From Acidimicrobiales bacterium (GTDB lineage: Bacteria; Actinomycetota; Acidimicrobiia; Acidimicrobiales; SHLQ01), in assembly GCA_020628865.1 (NCBI GenBank), contig JAHDEJ010000004.1, forward strand, positions 1 to 64,000: a DNA stretch of 64,000 nucleotides. Reading direction: 5' to 3'. Below the pieces are notes generated by a model. That model did not search any database, had not been told where the DNA came from, and worked only from the letters and a program-made list of their open reading frames with translations. The translations under genes and the position numbers were made by a program. Shown here in pieces: positions 26,291-35,812 of this stretch; position 1 is the stretch's first letter; every line of letters begins with the position of its first letter.

Positions 26291-27763
26291 ATGGTTCGAT
26301 TCCTCCTGCGGGGCGGCGGTCTCGCCCTTCTCATCTGCGCCGTCGTTGCGACCGCGTTGTCCGTACCGCCCGCACCCCCGGCCGCCGCCATCGGTGGGCC
26401 GCTCTCGCCGTCGCTGCATGTTCGAGTGGTCGCCGACGGGCTGACGCTGCCTTGGGACCTCGCCCATACGCCGGACGACGTCCTCCTGTTCACCGAACGG
26501 CCCGGCCGCCTGAACGCTCGCTTCGACGACGGGACCGTGCGCCAGGTGGACGCCGATCTCGGCGATCTGTTCGTACGCGGCGAAACCGGGTTGCTCGGTC
26601 TCGAGCTGCATCCCGACTTCGATCAGAACCGCCGCTTCTACACCTGTCAGGGACACGTCGGTCCCGAGATCCAGGTGATCGGCTGGACCATCAGCAACGA
26701 CTACCGGACGGCCACTCGAATCGCCGATCCGCTCGTCGGCGGGATCGAACTGTCGACCGGCCGTCACGGCGGGTGCCGGCTGCGATTCGATCTTGACGGC
26801 AGCCTCTTCATCGCCACCGGTGATGCTGCGAGCTCCACGGCACCGCAGAGCCTCACCTCCTTGGCCGGCAAGGTGCTGCGGGTCGACCCGGACACGGGGC
26901 AGGGCGTCGCCGGAAATCCGTTTGCGGAGTCGGCGAACGCGAACACCCGACGGATCTACAGCTACGGCCATCGCAACCTGCAAGGGTTGTCCCGCCGGCC
27001 GGGCACGAACGAGATGTGGACGGTCGAGCACGGACCCGATCGGGACGACGAGATCAATCGCATCGTCGCGGGCGGCAACTACGGCTGGGATCCGGGGCCC
27101 GGCTACAACGAGAACGTGCCGATGACGGACCTGGCGAAGTTTCCGGACGCAATCGAAGCGCAGTGGGACACCGGGAGCCCGACGCTGGCGATGGCGGGCG
27201 GCTACTGGGTGAACGGACGCCACTGGGGACCGCTGGATGGAACGTTGGCCGTCGCCTCGCTGAAGAACTCAACGCTGCGGTTCTTCGAGTTCGACGGAAA
27301 CGACGTCTTCGAGGCGACCGAAGTCGGCAACGAGCTGACGCAGACCTACGGGCGCCTTCGAACACCGATGGCCGGCCCACGCGGCACGCTGTATGTGACG
27401 ACATCCAACGGTTCGAACGACAAGATCCTGCAGATCACGCCGACGGGGTCGCCTCGGGGCGCACTCGACGTCGTTCGCGTCCGTGACGGCTTCGTGCGGG
27501 TGAAGGGTTGGGCCATCGACCCCAACCGGATCCGACCGTCCCAGGTCCAGGTGCTGATCGACGGTGAAGTTGTCACGACCCGGACGGCCCGGACGAGGCG
27601 AAGCGACGTCGGCGCGGTCTTCCCGGACTACGGCAGTCGCCACGGCTTCTCGTTCCGAGTGCCGACGCCCGATGGGGAGTTCGAGCTCTGCGTCGAAGCG
27701 ATCGACTCGGGCCGTCGAAAGCAAGCACCGGTCGAACTCGGGTGTCGCGTCGTCGGCGGCTGA
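26291..27763 (+). CDS. Secreted PQQ-type glucose/sorbosone dehydrogenase family protein
   Basis: The 490-residue product has a Sec signal (hydrophobic about 6-32, then AAAIGG) and a six-bladed propeller of the glucose/sorbosone dehydrogenase family: LTLPWDLAHTPDDVLLFTER, GLLGLELHPDF, STGRHGGCRLRFDLDG, GHRNLQGL and GPDRDDEINRI. It would oxidise sugars outside the cell with PQQ or act as a related enzyme. The last 100 residues form a separate beta domain (VKGWAIDP, SRHGFSFRVP) of the kind attached to secreted actinobacterial proteins. Genes for PQQ synthesis are not in the window. Confidence 0.85.
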   Translation: MVRFLLRGGGLALLICAVVATALSVPPAPPAAAIGGPLSPSLHVRVVADGLTLPWDLAHTPDDVLLFTERPGRLNARFDDGTVRQVDADLGDLFVRGETGLLGLELHPDFDQNRRFYTCQGHVGPEIQVIGWTISNDYRTATRIADPLVGGIELSTGRHGGCRLRFDLDGSLFIATGDAASSTAPQSLTSLAGKVLRVDPDTGQGVAGNPFAESANANTRRIYSYGHRNLQGLSRRPGTNEMWTVEHGPDRDDEINRIVAGGNYGWDPGPGYNENVPMTDLAKFPDAIEAQWDTGSPTLAMAGGYWVNGRHWGPLDGTLAVASLKNSTLRFFEFDGNDVFEATEVGNELTQTYGRLRTPMAGPRGTLYVTTSNGSNDKILQITPTGSPRGALDVVRVRDGFVRVKGWAIDPNRIRPSQVQVLIDGEVVTTRTARTRRSDVGAVFPDYGSRHGFSFRVPTPDGEFELCVEAIDSGRRKQAPVELGCRVVGG

Positions 27764-27767
27764 TTGG

Positions 27768-29633
27768 CTACGCCGCAATCACCTTCCGCCCGAACACACG
27801 GATGAATTCAGCCGGGGACGTCGGCTTGCCGATCAACCAACCCTGTACATGGGTCACGCCCGAGGCTGCCAGCGATGTCCGCTGGATTTCCGTTTCGACA
27901 CCTTCACATACGACGTCGGTGCCAACGGTACGAGCGATCGAGGTGATTGCGGACATGATGTCGCATGGCATTGCTGGATCTCCCCCCATGGCTTGACGCA
28001 TAGCGGAAAGTTCAAGAAGCAGGGCTCGATCGATCTTGAGAACATCGAAGGGAGCGCGGAGAAGCTGGCCGAGGTTTGAGTAACCCGATCCGAAGTCGTC
28101 GATAGCGATTTTGACGCCGGCGTCCCGCAAACGGACCAGCTGCTCGACGGCGGCCTCCGACCGTTCGAGAATGGCGGATTCCGTGACCTCGATGGTCAGG
28201 CGCGCCGGGTCCACGCCGCTGCGTCGGAGGTGCTGAATGACCGAGTCGACGAACTCGGTGTCGGCGAGCTGAAGGACGGACACGTTGCAGGAGATGCAGA
28301 TCTCGGTGAGCTCGCTGTCCGTGCTCCAGACCGCGAGCTGATCGATGACGTTGTGTGCGACCCATGCCCCCAGTTTGTGAATTTCACCGCACTGTTCTGC
28401 GATCGGAATGAAGTCCATCGGGGGCACGGCGCCCAGTTCTGGGCTCGTCCATCGAAGGAGCGCCTCGGCGAAGAGCACGGAATCATCGTGGATGTTGACG
28501 ACCGGCTGGTAGACGAGGTGGAACTCCTCATCGATCCGAGCCGCGCGAAGGGCGCGAGTGAGATCGCTTTGCAGCTCGGCGGCCTCTCGCATCGACGGGT
28601 CGAAGAGTGCAATTCCATGCCCGCCTCTGACCTTCGCGGAATACATCGCCAGATCGGCCTCGCGGCGGAGCTCGTCGAGCGAGCTCGGGTCGCTGGTCAC
28701 GGCGACGCCGATGCTGGCTCGCATGGTCTCGAACTGATGGGGCGAAAGCTCACAGGGACGATCCAGAATTTCGAGATACCGATGCGCCGCAGCTCTCGCC
28801 TCGGCTTCGTCCGTGATGCCCACGAGCACCACGGCAAACTCGTCGCCGCCGATCCGGACCAACGTCTCCTTGGCGCCACGTGCACGCCGCAACCGATCCG
28901 CGACCAAGGTCAGGAGACTGTCGCCGGCATCGTGGCCGCGTGAATCGTTGACTCCTTTGAATCCATCAAGGTCGAGGTAGAGCAGTCCGGTCGATCCACC
29001 TTCCAACCGCATCCGTTCACCTGCGTCGCGCAGGGCGCGTTCGAGATGACGCCGGTTTGGGAGCTCGGTCAACTCGTCCGTCTCCGCCTGTCGTCGAAGC
29101 GAAGCGTGGAGGAGTCGTTCTCGACGCCGCCCATTGAGGAGAAGCGCTCCGGCGATCGCTGCGGCGATTGCGGCAACCCCGAGCATTTGTATTGCGCTAC
29201 GTTCGGCCGCATCGGCAGCCTCGCCGGATGACTCCGCGGCCTCTGCGAACAAGTCCACGAGTCGATCCAGCTGTTCGAACCCGAGCCCGTGATGATCATC
29301 GGTGAGTCGCTCGAGCAACTCGCGAGTCTCACGTCGGTCCGGCTCCTCGAGAGCATGGATTGCGACCGACGGATCACGCGCCAGCGTGTCCTGTGCCCAG
29401 TCAAGGTCGTGTCCAAGATGGTGCGCAGGCGTCGAAGTCATCACATCGGCCTCGAGCGTGTGAGCGGCAAGCCGAAACTCGCCGGCCTCGGACTGAGCTC
29501 GCCGCTCTTCGAGGGCCTCCAGACTCTGCAGGATGGAGAGTGAAACGGATGCGGCAAGAACGAGAACGACAGTCACGGCGAAGATCGTCCACCCACGGGT
29601 GGAACCCGTTGTTCGGTTTGAATCGCTGTTCAT
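27768..29633 (-). CDS. Membrane GGDEF-EAL cyclic-di-GMP protein
   Basis: The 621-residue product has two membrane helices (about 16-36 and 148-168) that frame a 110-residue outer sensor rich in acidic residues, then a GGDEF domain (intact RIGGDEFAVV near 258) and an EAL domain (AEALLRW near 391, IAIDDFGSGYSN near 518, CEGVET near 585). Both catalytic motifs look intact. The order matches the protein at 5421 but the sensor differs, as no PAS domain is present. It converges on the sugar dehydrogenase gene four bases away. It could tune motility or attachment through cyclic di-GMP. Confidence 0.92.
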   Translation of the reverse strand: MNSDSNRTTGSTRGWTIFAVTVVLVLAASVSLSILQSLEALEERRAQSEAGEFRLAAHTLEADVMTSTPAHHLGHDLDWAQDTLARDPSVAIHALEEPDRRETRELLERLTDDHHGLGFEQLDRLVDLFAEAAESSGEAADAAERSAIQMLGVAAIAAAIAGALLLNGRRRERLLHASLRRQAETDELTELPNRRHLERALRDAGERMRLEGGSTGLLYLDLDGFKGVNDSRGHDAGDSLLTLVADRLRRARGAKETLVRIGGDEFAVVLVGITDEAEARAAAHRYLEILDRPCELSPHQFETMRASIGVAVTSDPSSLDELRREADLAMYSAKVRGGHGIALFDPSMREAAELQSDLTRALRAARIDEEFHLVYQPVVNIHDDSVLFAEALLRWTSPELGAVPPMDFIPIAEQCGEIHKLGAWVAHNVIDQLAVWSTDSELTEICISCNVSVLQLADTEFVDSVIQHLRRSGVDPARLTIEVTESAILERSEAAVEQLVRLRDAGVKIAIDDFGSGYSNLGQLLRAPFDVLKIDRALLLELSAMRQAMGGDPAMPCDIMSAITSIARTVGTDVVCEGVETEIQRTSLAASGVTHVQGWLIGKPTSPAEFIRVFGRKVIAA

Positions 29634-29782
29634 GTCATGGACCGCCCCATGTTGCGTTTCTCGACCGCCAATCAGCCGTGCACTTGGAGAGACTCTCCTG
29701 TCTCGCTCGCATGTTTTCGACGGTTGTGCGCTGAACCTGAAGCGTTTGGTCCGGAGCTCTCACCGCCGTGGACCAAAACGTG
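29634..29782. other. Intergenic region before the GGDEF-EAL gene
   Basis: No gene is seen here. The stretch should hold the promoter of the leftward GGDEF-EAL gene; no convincing -35/-10 pair could be picked. It contains the dyad TTTGGTCC (29745-29752) and GGACCAAA (29770-29777) with a 17-base gap. Confidence 0.4.
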
Positions 29783-29812
29783 ACTGGCCGGGTCCGTCTG
29801 GACCCGGCCAGT
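29783..29812 (-). terminator. Probable terminator of the pot operon
   Basis: ACTGGCCGGGTCC and GGACCCGGCCAGT form a perfect 13-bp stem with a 4-base loop. Read leftward, the way the pot operon is transcribed, it is followed by CACGTTTTGG. It lies about 185 bases past potD, beyond the tandem repeats. Confidence 0.65.
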
Positions 29813-29833
29813 TCAGATGTAGTCAGCGAATCG

Positions 29834-29983
29834 CCAAAGGCGTACTCAGCCGGCTCCCTCAGCCCGCGTTTGGCCGCAGCCCAAAGGGGAACCCAGCTGG
29901 CTCCCTCAGCCCGCGTTTGGCCGCAGGCCAAAGGCGTAGGTAGAGCTGAACCCAGCCCGGCTCCTTCGGCGCAGCCGAAGGAG
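29834..29983. repeat. 47-bp tandem repeats with GCA-loop hairpins
   Basis: Two successive 47-bp units start at 29834 and 29881, each opening with CCAAAGG; a partial third starts at 29928. The last 28 bases of units one and two are identical. The join between unit two and unit three forms TTTGGCC-GCA-GGCCAAA (29916-29932). The block ends with CTCCTTCGGC-GCA-GCCGAAGGAG (29961-29983), a perfect 10-bp stem with the same loop. It lies between potD and the probable terminator, so it would be transcribed in the 3' end of the pot message. Confidence 0.7.
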
Positions 29984-29997
29984 TAGCTGAGCGAAGC

Positions 29998-31110
29998 TCA
30001 GCCCTTTGCCTCGATGAAGGCGTCGCTGAAGTTGGTCTCGAAGTCGCCGGTGTCTTCGATCTCTTCGAGCTTCGATGTGTCCGTCGGGTAGACGATCGGG
30101 TCGTCCAGCACTTCCTGGTCGATGAACTCGACGGCGGCCTCGTTCGGGCTGGCGTAGAGGTTCCAGTTGGTGAGCTGGGCGCCGCGCTCGGCGTCGAGCA
30201 GGAAGTTGATGAAGGTGTGCGCCGTGCACGGGTGCGGGGCGTCCTTCGGAATGGCCATGTTGTCGATCCAGCGGGTGCCGCCTTCTTCGGGAACGAAGTA
30301 GGTGTACTGGTCCGGGTTCTCGGCGTCGAGGAACTGGAACAGGAAGTTGCCGCTGTAGCCGTGGGCCACGGCCGAGTCGCCGGTCACGAGGAGTTCGTCG
30401 TACTGGTCGGAGTCGTATGCGGCGACCCGATCCTTGGCGTCCTGCACGAGCTGACGGGCCTCGCCGAGCTCATCTTCGCTCGTGGTGTTCAACGAATAGC
30501 CGAGGTACTTGAGCGCTGCGCCCATGGTCTCGCGCGGATCGTTCAACAGCGTGGCGTAGGAGCCTTCGAGGTTGTACTCGGCAGCCAGTGCGGGGTCGAA
30601 GATCAGGCCCCAGGTCTGCGGCACGTCCTCGCCGGTGACCGAGAGGTCGACGCCGAGACCGGTGGTTCCCCACTGGTAGGGCGCGGTGTAGGTGGCGTCC
30701 GGGTCGTAGGGGAGGCCGGAGGCGAACTCGGCAGCCAGGTTGCTGATGTTGGGGAGCGCGTCCTTGTTGAGCGGCTGGATGTCGCCAGCTTCGATCATGA
30801 TGGACACCATGTAGTCGGACGGCACGATGAAGTCGTAGCCCGACCCGCCGGCGTTGATGATCGGCTGCATGGCCTCGTTGGAGTCGTAGTTGTCCTCCGT
30901 GACCTCGACGCCGAACTCGGCCGCGAAGGCGTCCTTCAGCTCGGGGTCCATGTACTCGGTCCAGTTGTAGATGGCGAGCGGGCCGTCGGTTTGCCCGGCC
31001 TCGCACTCCGCTGCGGCTGCAGCGTCGCCGCTGTCGCTACCGCACGCACCGGCGAGTACCGCCAATGCACCGAGGGCGGCGAGGAGCCGCATCATTCGTT
31101 TGGTTTTCAC
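29998..31110 (-). CDS. potD: Polyamine ABC transporter, substrate-binding lipoprotein
   Basis: The 370-residue product has a signal with lipobox LAGACGSD and the periplasmic-binding fold of PotD/PotF: IYNWTEYMDPEL near 48, SGYDFIVPSDYMVSIM near 90, and NMAIPKDAPH near 290. It should catch spermidine, putrescine or a related amine and pass it to PotBC. The gene follows potC after 34 bases and is the last gene of the operon. Confidence 0.93.
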   Translation of the reverse strand: MKTKRMMRLLAALGALAVLAGACGSDSGDAAAAAECEAGQTDGPLAIYNWTEYMDPELKDAFAAEFGVEVTEDNYDSNEAMQPIINAGGSGYDFIVPSDYMVSIMIEAGDIQPLNKDALPNISNLAAEFASGLPYDPDATYTAPYQWGTTGLGVDLSVTGEDVPQTWGLIFDPALAAEYNLEGSYATLLNDPRETMGAALKYLGYSLNTTSEDELGEARQLVQDAKDRVAAYDSDQYDELLVTGDSAVAHGYSGNFLFQFLDAENPDQYTYFVPEEGGTRWIDNMAIPKDAPHPCTAHTFINFLLDAERGAQLTNWNLYASPNEAAVEFIDQEVLDDPIVYPTDTSKLEEIEDTGDFETNFSDAFIEAKG

Positions 31111-31144
31111 TGTGTTCCCTCCCAGGATTCAATGGTCCAGCGAA

Positions 31145-31972
31145 CTAGGTCACCGAGCCGCCGCGTGCCCGCTGCGCGACGAGTGACAAGACTACGAGAA
31201 GTACGGATGCGGCCAGCATCACGACGGAGACCGCGTTGATGAGTGGCGACACGCCGCGACGGATCAGTCCGAAGACGTAGACCGGCAGCGTGGTGGAGCC
31301 TGGTCCGGCGACGAACTGGGTGATGACGACGTCGTCGAGCGAGAGCGTGAGTGCCAGCAGCGCGCCGCCGACGATGCCGGGGAGAATCAACGGCAGGGTC
31401 ACGAACCGAAACGCCTGCCAGCGTGATGCGTAGAGATCTTGTGCTGCTTCCTCGAGCGTTTCGCTCATGCCTGCCAGTCGGGCGCGAACCACGATCGACA
31501 CGAAGCTGATGCTGAAGGCAACGTGGCTCAGGGTGATCGTGGTGAACCCCTTGGTGACCTGCAGGCCGATGATGTCGTCGAGGCTGGTGAAGAAGATGAG
31601 CATCATCACCGCCATGGTCACGTCGGGGATGATGACGGGAAGGTAGAGCAGTGCGTCGAAGATTCGGTTGCCCCGGAATCGGAAGCGTTCGAGCGACAAC
31701 GCAGCCATGGTTCCCAGCACGACGGACAGGAGTGTGGAGATCAGCGCGACACGGATGGAGACCGAAAGCGCGTTCTGCACTTCGTCGTTCTGGCCGAACG
31801 CCCGGTACCAGTCGAGGGTGAAGCCGCCCCAGCGGCCGACCAGTTGGTCGTCGCTGAAGGAGTAGAGGATGAGCAGCGCGATCGGCGCGTAGAAGAACAC
31901 GTAGACCAGCACGGCGTTCAGGCTGAGCACCCAACGGGTGTTGCCGCGGAGTTGCTGGGCGTTGCCGGCCAT
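31145..31972 (-). CDS. potC: Polyamine ABC transporter permease PotC
   Basis: The 275-residue product has six membrane helices and the permease EAA-type loop (LEEAAQDLYASRWQAFRFVTLPLILPGI near 180) that docks on the ATPase. The ATG at 31972 overlaps the potB stop in TGATG, which fixes the start; the longer open frame upstream is antisense to or overlaps potB. The length and helix pattern match PotC/PotI. Confidence 0.93.
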   Translation of the reverse strand: MAGNAQQLRGNTRWVLSLNAVLVYVFFYAPIALLILYSFSDDQLVGRWGGFTLDWYRAFGQNDEVQNALSVSIRVALISTLLSVVLGTMAALSLERFRFRGNRIFDALLYLPVIIPDVTMAVMMLIFFTSLDDIIGLQVTKGFTTITLSHVAFSISFVSIVVRARLAGMSETLEEAAQDLYASRWQAFRFVTLPLILPGIVGGALLALTLSLDDVVITQFVAGPGSTTLPVYVFGLIRRGVSPLINAVSVVMLAASVLLVVLSLVAQRARGGSVT

Positions 31973-32847
31973 CAGAGGGTCCTCCCGCCCTTGCGGAAGT
32001 ACACGAGGGTGGCGGCGAGCATGACGACCATGAGCACCGTGGAGACCGATGCGCCCACCGGCCAGTTTCGGGCGGTGAGGAACTGCGTGACGATGTAGCT
32101 GCCGAGCAAGGTGGTCTTCGCCCCACCGAGAATCTCGGGGGTCACGTACGCACCGAGGCTGGGGATGAACACGAGAATCGAACCGGCGATGACACCGGGG
32201 AGCGACAGCGGAAAGGTGACGTTGCGGAAGGTTTGGATGCCCGTCGCTCCGAGATCGCGGCTCGCTTCGATGAGACTCCAGTCCATTCGTTCGATCGATG
32301 CGTAGAGCGGCAGGATCATGAAGGGAAGGAAGCCGTACACGAGGCCGAGCACGACGGCGGTCGGCGTGAAGAGGATCGTCGTTTCGCCGAGCCCGATGTT
32401 CTCGGTGAGTCGGGAGACCGGTCCGTCGTTGCCCAACAGCACTCGCCAGGCGTAGTTGCGAACGAGGAAGTTGGACCAGAACGGAATCATCACGAAGACG
32501 AGCATGAGGTTGCGGACGATTTGCGAGCGTGTCGCCAGGAAGTAGGCGAAGGGGTAGGCGAACAGCAGGCAGATGATGGTGGTGAGGATCGCCAACCAGA
32601 GCGAACGGAAGAGGATGTCTCGCACGATCGGTTCGCCGAGCTTGGCGTAGGCCTCGAGGTTCCAGCCGGAGAGGTCGGTGCCGCCGAAGCGGTTGCGGGT
32701 TGCGAACGAGTAGACGACGACGATGATCAGCGGCAGCGCAAAGAACAGGATGAGGTAGAGGTAGGCCGGCAACGCCATGAAGAGACCGCGACGGCGCTTG
32801 TTGCGCTCGTTCGCGACCTCGAACTCCGGTGTTGCCGCTGCGGTCAT
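31972..32847 (-). CDS. potB: Polyamine ABC transporter permease PotB
   Basis: The 291-residue product has six membrane helices, beginning with a cytoplasmic NKRRRG stretch and ALPAYLYLILFFALP, and the EAA-type loop (LIEASRDLGATGIQTFRNVTFPLSLPG near 195). The start at 32847 overlaps potA by four bases (ATGA). It pairs with PotC to form the membrane channel. Confidence 0.94.
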   Translation of the reverse strand: MTAAATPEFEVANERNKRRRGLFMALPAYLYLILFFALPLIIVVVYSFATRNRFGGTDLSGWNLEAYAKLGEPIVRDILFRSLWLAILTTIICLLFAYPFAYFLATRSQIVRNLMLVFVMIPFWSNFLVRNYAWRVLLGNDGPVSRLTENIGLGETTILFTPTAVVLGLVYGFLPFMILPLYASIERMDWSLIEASRDLGATGIQTFRNVTFPLSLPGVIAGSILVFIPSLGAYVTPEILGGAKTTLLGSYIVTQFLTARNWPVGASVSTVLMVVMLAATLVYFRKGGRTL

Positions 32848-33905
32848 TCGGCCACCACCGCCACCGCACCGGGTTCCCAGATGACCCGAACCGGATCTCC
32901 GGCGTTGAGACGGTCGGCGTTCGGTCGGTTCTCGTCCCGAACTTCGACTTCCATCCAGTCGAGGGCGACCCGATAGACGAGCGCGTTGCCGAGATAGGTG
33001 ATGCCGGCGACGGTTCCGTCGATTCCGGCACCGTCGCTCGGGGCGGCGTCTCGAGTAGCGAGGTTCGCTCGCTCCGGGCGGAGGCTGAGTGCGACCTTGG
33101 TGCCGGCTGCGTGGTCCGACGCGGCTGCAACCCGCGTGCCGTTCTCCAACACCACGGTCGTGGCGTCGGCGACGGTGCCCTCGAGGAGGTTGGTCTGGCC
33201 GATGAAGTCGGCGACGAAACGGTTGGCCGGACGTTCGTAGATCTCTTCCGGTGTGCCGACCTGGAGGAGCTTGCCCTGGTCCATGACGGCGATCCGGTCG
33301 CTCATGGTGAGCGCCTCTTCCTGATCGTGGGTGACGAAGACGAAGCTCACGCCGAGATCCCGTTGCAGCGACTTCAGCTCTCCCTGCATCTCTTGCCGGA
33401 GCTTGAGGTCGAGGGCACCGAGGGGTTCGTCGAGCAGGAGCACCTTGGGTTCGTTGACGAGGGCTCGGGCGAGCGCCACGCGTTGCTGCTGTCCGCCGGA
33501 GAGCTGGTTGGGGCGGCGCTTCTCCATTCCGCCGAGCTGGACGAGCTCGATCGCGGCGAGCGCCCGTTGAGTGGTCTCCGGTTTGGCGACACCCTTCATC
33601 TTCAACCCGAAGCCGACGTTCTCGAGCAGGTTCATGTGCGGGAACAGGGCGTAGTTCTGAAACACGGTGTTGACCGGCCGCTTGTTGGGCGGGAGTGTGC
33701 CGACTTCCTCGCCGAAGATCTGCAGGCTGCCTTCGGTGGGGAACTCCAGGCCGGCGATCATCCGAAGCGTTGTGGTCTTGCCGCACCCGGACGGCCCCAA
33801 CATGGCGAAAAACTCGCCGTCGGCGATGGTCAGATCGATGTCATCCACGGCGACGACGTCGTCGAACCGCTTCGTGACACCTGTGATTTCGACCGCTGCT
33901 GTCAT
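32844..33905 (-). CDS. potA: Polyamine ABC transporter ATP-binding protein
   Basis: The 353-residue product has Walker A GPSGCGKTT (near 38), the Q-loop QNYALFPHM, signature LSGGQQQRVALARAL (near 135), Walker B VLLLDEPLGALD and the switch His in FVTHDQ. A C-terminal TOBE regulatory domain follows (about 235-350, with LSLRPERANL). It powers import of polyamines. It starts 19 bases after the Lrp gene and overlaps potB. Confidence 0.95.
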   Translation of the reverse strand: MTAAVEITGVTKRFDDVVAVDDIDLTIADGEFFAMLGPSGCGKTTTLRMIAGLEFPTEGSLQIFGEEVGTLPPNKRPVNTVFQNYALFPHMNLLENVGFGLKMKGVAKPETTQRALAAIELVQLGGMEKRRPNQLSGGQQQRVALARALVNEPKVLLLDEPLGALDLKLRQEMQGELKSLQRDLGVSFVFVTHDQEEALTMSDRIAVMDQGKLLQVGTPEEIYERPANRFVADFIGQTNLLEGTVADATTVVLENGTRVAAASDHAAGTKVALSLRPERANLATRDAAPSDGAGIDGTVAGITYLGNALVYRVALDWMEVEVRDENRPNADRLNAGDPVRVIWEPGAVAVVAE

Positions 33906-33924
33906 CGGGTCCCCTTGGTACGGG

Positions 33925-34410
33925 TCACATCGTCCCCCAGTCGTAACTCTGTTTCACAATTCGGAGGTAGGTCAGGGTCTCCACATTTCGCACTCCGGAA
34001 ACACTTCGGATCCTCGTGTCGATCACCTCGAGCAGATGCTCGGCGTCGGTGCAGACCACTTCGGCGAGAATGTCGTGGCGGCCGGTCGTGATGACGACGT
34101 ATTCCAACTCGTTGATCTGACTCAGCTTCTCGGCCGTGGCGGTGATGTCGGATTCGACGTTGATGCCGAGCATCGCCTGGTAGCCGTAGCCGAGCGCGAT
34201 CGGGTCTGTCACCGCCACGATGCTGACGACGCCGCGTTCGGTGAGTCGGTTGACGCGTTGGCGTGTGGCGGCCTCGGAGAGCCCGACGAGCGGGGCGAGC
34301 TGCGAGTACGGCATGCGTCCGTCGACCTGGAGTTCGCGGATGATGGCCTTGTCGATCTCGTCGAGATCGACGCGCGAGGAGGGGCTTCGGTCGGGTGAGG
34401 TGATGCTCAT
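33925..34410 (-). CDS. Lrp/AsnC-family transcriptional regulator
   Basis: The 161-residue product has an AsnC-type helix-turn-helix (LDEIDKAIIRELQVDGRMPYSQL to AATRQRVNRLTERGV, about 17-65) and a RAM/ACT effector domain (GYGYQAMLGINVE; TGRHDILAEVVC). The start at 34410 overlaps the aminotransferase stop by four bases. Placed inside the operon, it probably senses an amine or amino acid and controls this locus; the shared promoter region at 35811-35890 is its likely target. Confidence 0.9.
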   Translation of the reverse strand: MSITSPDRSPSSRVDLDEIDKAIIRELQVDGRMPYSQLAPLVGLSEAATRQRVNRLTERGVVSIVAVTDPIALGYGYQAMLGINVESDITATAEKLSQINELEYVVITTGRHDILAEVVCTDAEHLLEVIDTRIRSVSGVRNVETLTYLRIVKQSYDWGTM

Positions 34411-35810
34411 CCGTCGAACTTCTGCATCTCGACCATCGCCTCGGTGAGGGTCTGGTGGATGATGCGGGTCATCTCGTCGATCTGTTCCGGGCCGGCGATG
34501 ATCGGTGGTGACAGCTGGATCACTGGTTCGCCGCGGCTGTCGGCCCGACACAGCAGCCCGAGCTCGGCCAGGCGGAGCGACAGGAAGCCACGGAGCAGGT
34601 GTTCGGCCTCGGCCTCCGAGAAGGCGATGCCCTTGTCGGCGTCCTTCATCAGTTCGATCCCGTAGAAGTAGCCCTTGCCCCGGACGTCGCTGACGATGGG
34701 AAGGTCGGCGAGGGTGTCGAGCGAGGAGCGGAAGAGGTCCTGGTTGTCGAGCACGTTCTGGTTGAGGTTCTCGTTCTCCATGATGTCGAGGTTGGCGAGC
34801 GCCACTGCGCAGCTGACCGGGTGCCCGGCGAACGTGAATCCGTGCAGGAACATCTTGTCGGTGTTCGCGAACGGCTCGGCGACCTTGTCGCTGACGAGCA
34901 CAGCACCGAGCGGTGAATGACCAGAGGTGAGTCCTTTGGCGGTGGTGATGATGTCGGCCTGGTAGCCGAGTGCCTGCGATCCGAACATGTGGCCGAGGCG
35001 GCCGAACGCGCAGATCACTTCGTCGGAGACGAGCAGTACGCCGTACTTGTCGCAGATCTCACGGACCCGTTCGAAGTAGCCGTCGGGGGGAACGAAGCAG
35101 CCTCCGGCGTTCTGCACCGGCTCGAGGAAGACGGCAGCGATCGTGTTTGGATCGTTGTCGATGATGCACTGTTCGATCTCGTTCGCTGCCGCGATGCCGA
35201 GCAGGTCGGGGTCGCCGTCGTACGTGGCCTTGAAGTCCTGGGTGTTGCCGACCTTCAGGGCGCCGGGGACGAGCGGCAGGAACGGCGTCTTGGCGTAGTC
35301 CAGCCCGGTGATGGAGAGCGCCCCCATCGTGGTGCCGTGGTAGGCGAGGTTGCGGCTGATGACCTTTATGCGATCGGGTTCGTCCCGCATCTTGAAGTAC
35401 TGGCGGGCGAGCTTGAAGGCGGATTCGACCGATTCGCTTCCGCCGCTGGTGAAGAAGACGCGGTTCAGGTTGCCGGGGGAGAGGTCGGAGAGGCGCTTCG
35501 CCAGCTGCACGGCCTTCGGGTGGGCGTAGGTCCAGATGGGAAAGAAGCCGAGCGTCTGCATCTGCTCGGCGGCGGCCTCGGCGAGTTCCGTGCGGCCGTA
35601 GCCGACCTGTGTCGTGTAGAGGCCCGCCAGACCGTCGAGGTAGCGATTGCCGTGGTTGTCCCAGACATAGCAGCCCTGGCCGCGCTCGATGATGGGCATG
35701 CCGTCGACGCTGCGGCCGAGTGCGGAGAAGTGGCCCCAGAGGTGTCGGTCGGCGTCGGCGTCGAGGCCCGTGGGCGCTGGGGAAGTCAGCGGGTCGTGTT
35801 GGAGGCTCAT
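34407..35810 (-). CDS. Class III aminotransferase (putrescine/polyamine:pyruvate type)
   Basis: The 467-residue product is a fold-type I PLP enzyme: FFTSGGSESVESAFKLAR near 120, AYHGTTMGALSITG near 159, VSDEVICAFGRLG near 252, and the PLP lysine in TTAKGLTSGHSPLGA near 285. It resembles putrescine-pyruvate and related omega-amine aminotransferases, which turn a terminal amine into an aldehyde. It is the first gene of the operon with the Lrp regulator and the PotABCD importer, which supports an amine substrate. Its message may have a very short leader. Confidence 0.88.
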   Translation of the reverse strand: MSLQHDPLTSPAPTGLDADADRHLWGHFSALGRSVDGMPIIERGQGCYVWDNHGNRYLDGLAGLYTTQVGYGRTELAEAAAEQMQTLGFFPIWTYAHPKAVQLAKRLSDLSPGNLNRVFFTSGGSESVESAFKLARQYFKMRDEPDRIKVISRNLAYHGTTMGALSITGLDYAKTPFLPLVPGALKVGNTQDFKATYDGDPDLLGIAAANEIEQCIIDNDPNTIAAVFLEPVQNAGGCFVPPDGYFERVREICDKYGVLLVSDEVICAFGRLGHMFGSQALGYQADIITTAKGLTSGHSPLGAVLVSDKVAEPFANTDKMFLHGFTFAGHPVSCAVALANLDIMENENLNQNVLDNQDLFRSSLDTLADLPIVSDVRGKGYFYGIELMKDADKGIAFSEAEAEHLLRGFLSLRLAELGLLCRADSRGEPVIQLSPPIIAGPEQIDEMTRIIHQTLTEAMVEMQKFDG

Positions 35811-35812
35811 GG

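Noticed and set aside
31973-33786. Long forward extensions of the potB and potC frames
   Set aside because: They run across potA and potB in another frame; the TGATG and ATGA overlaps mark the true starts.
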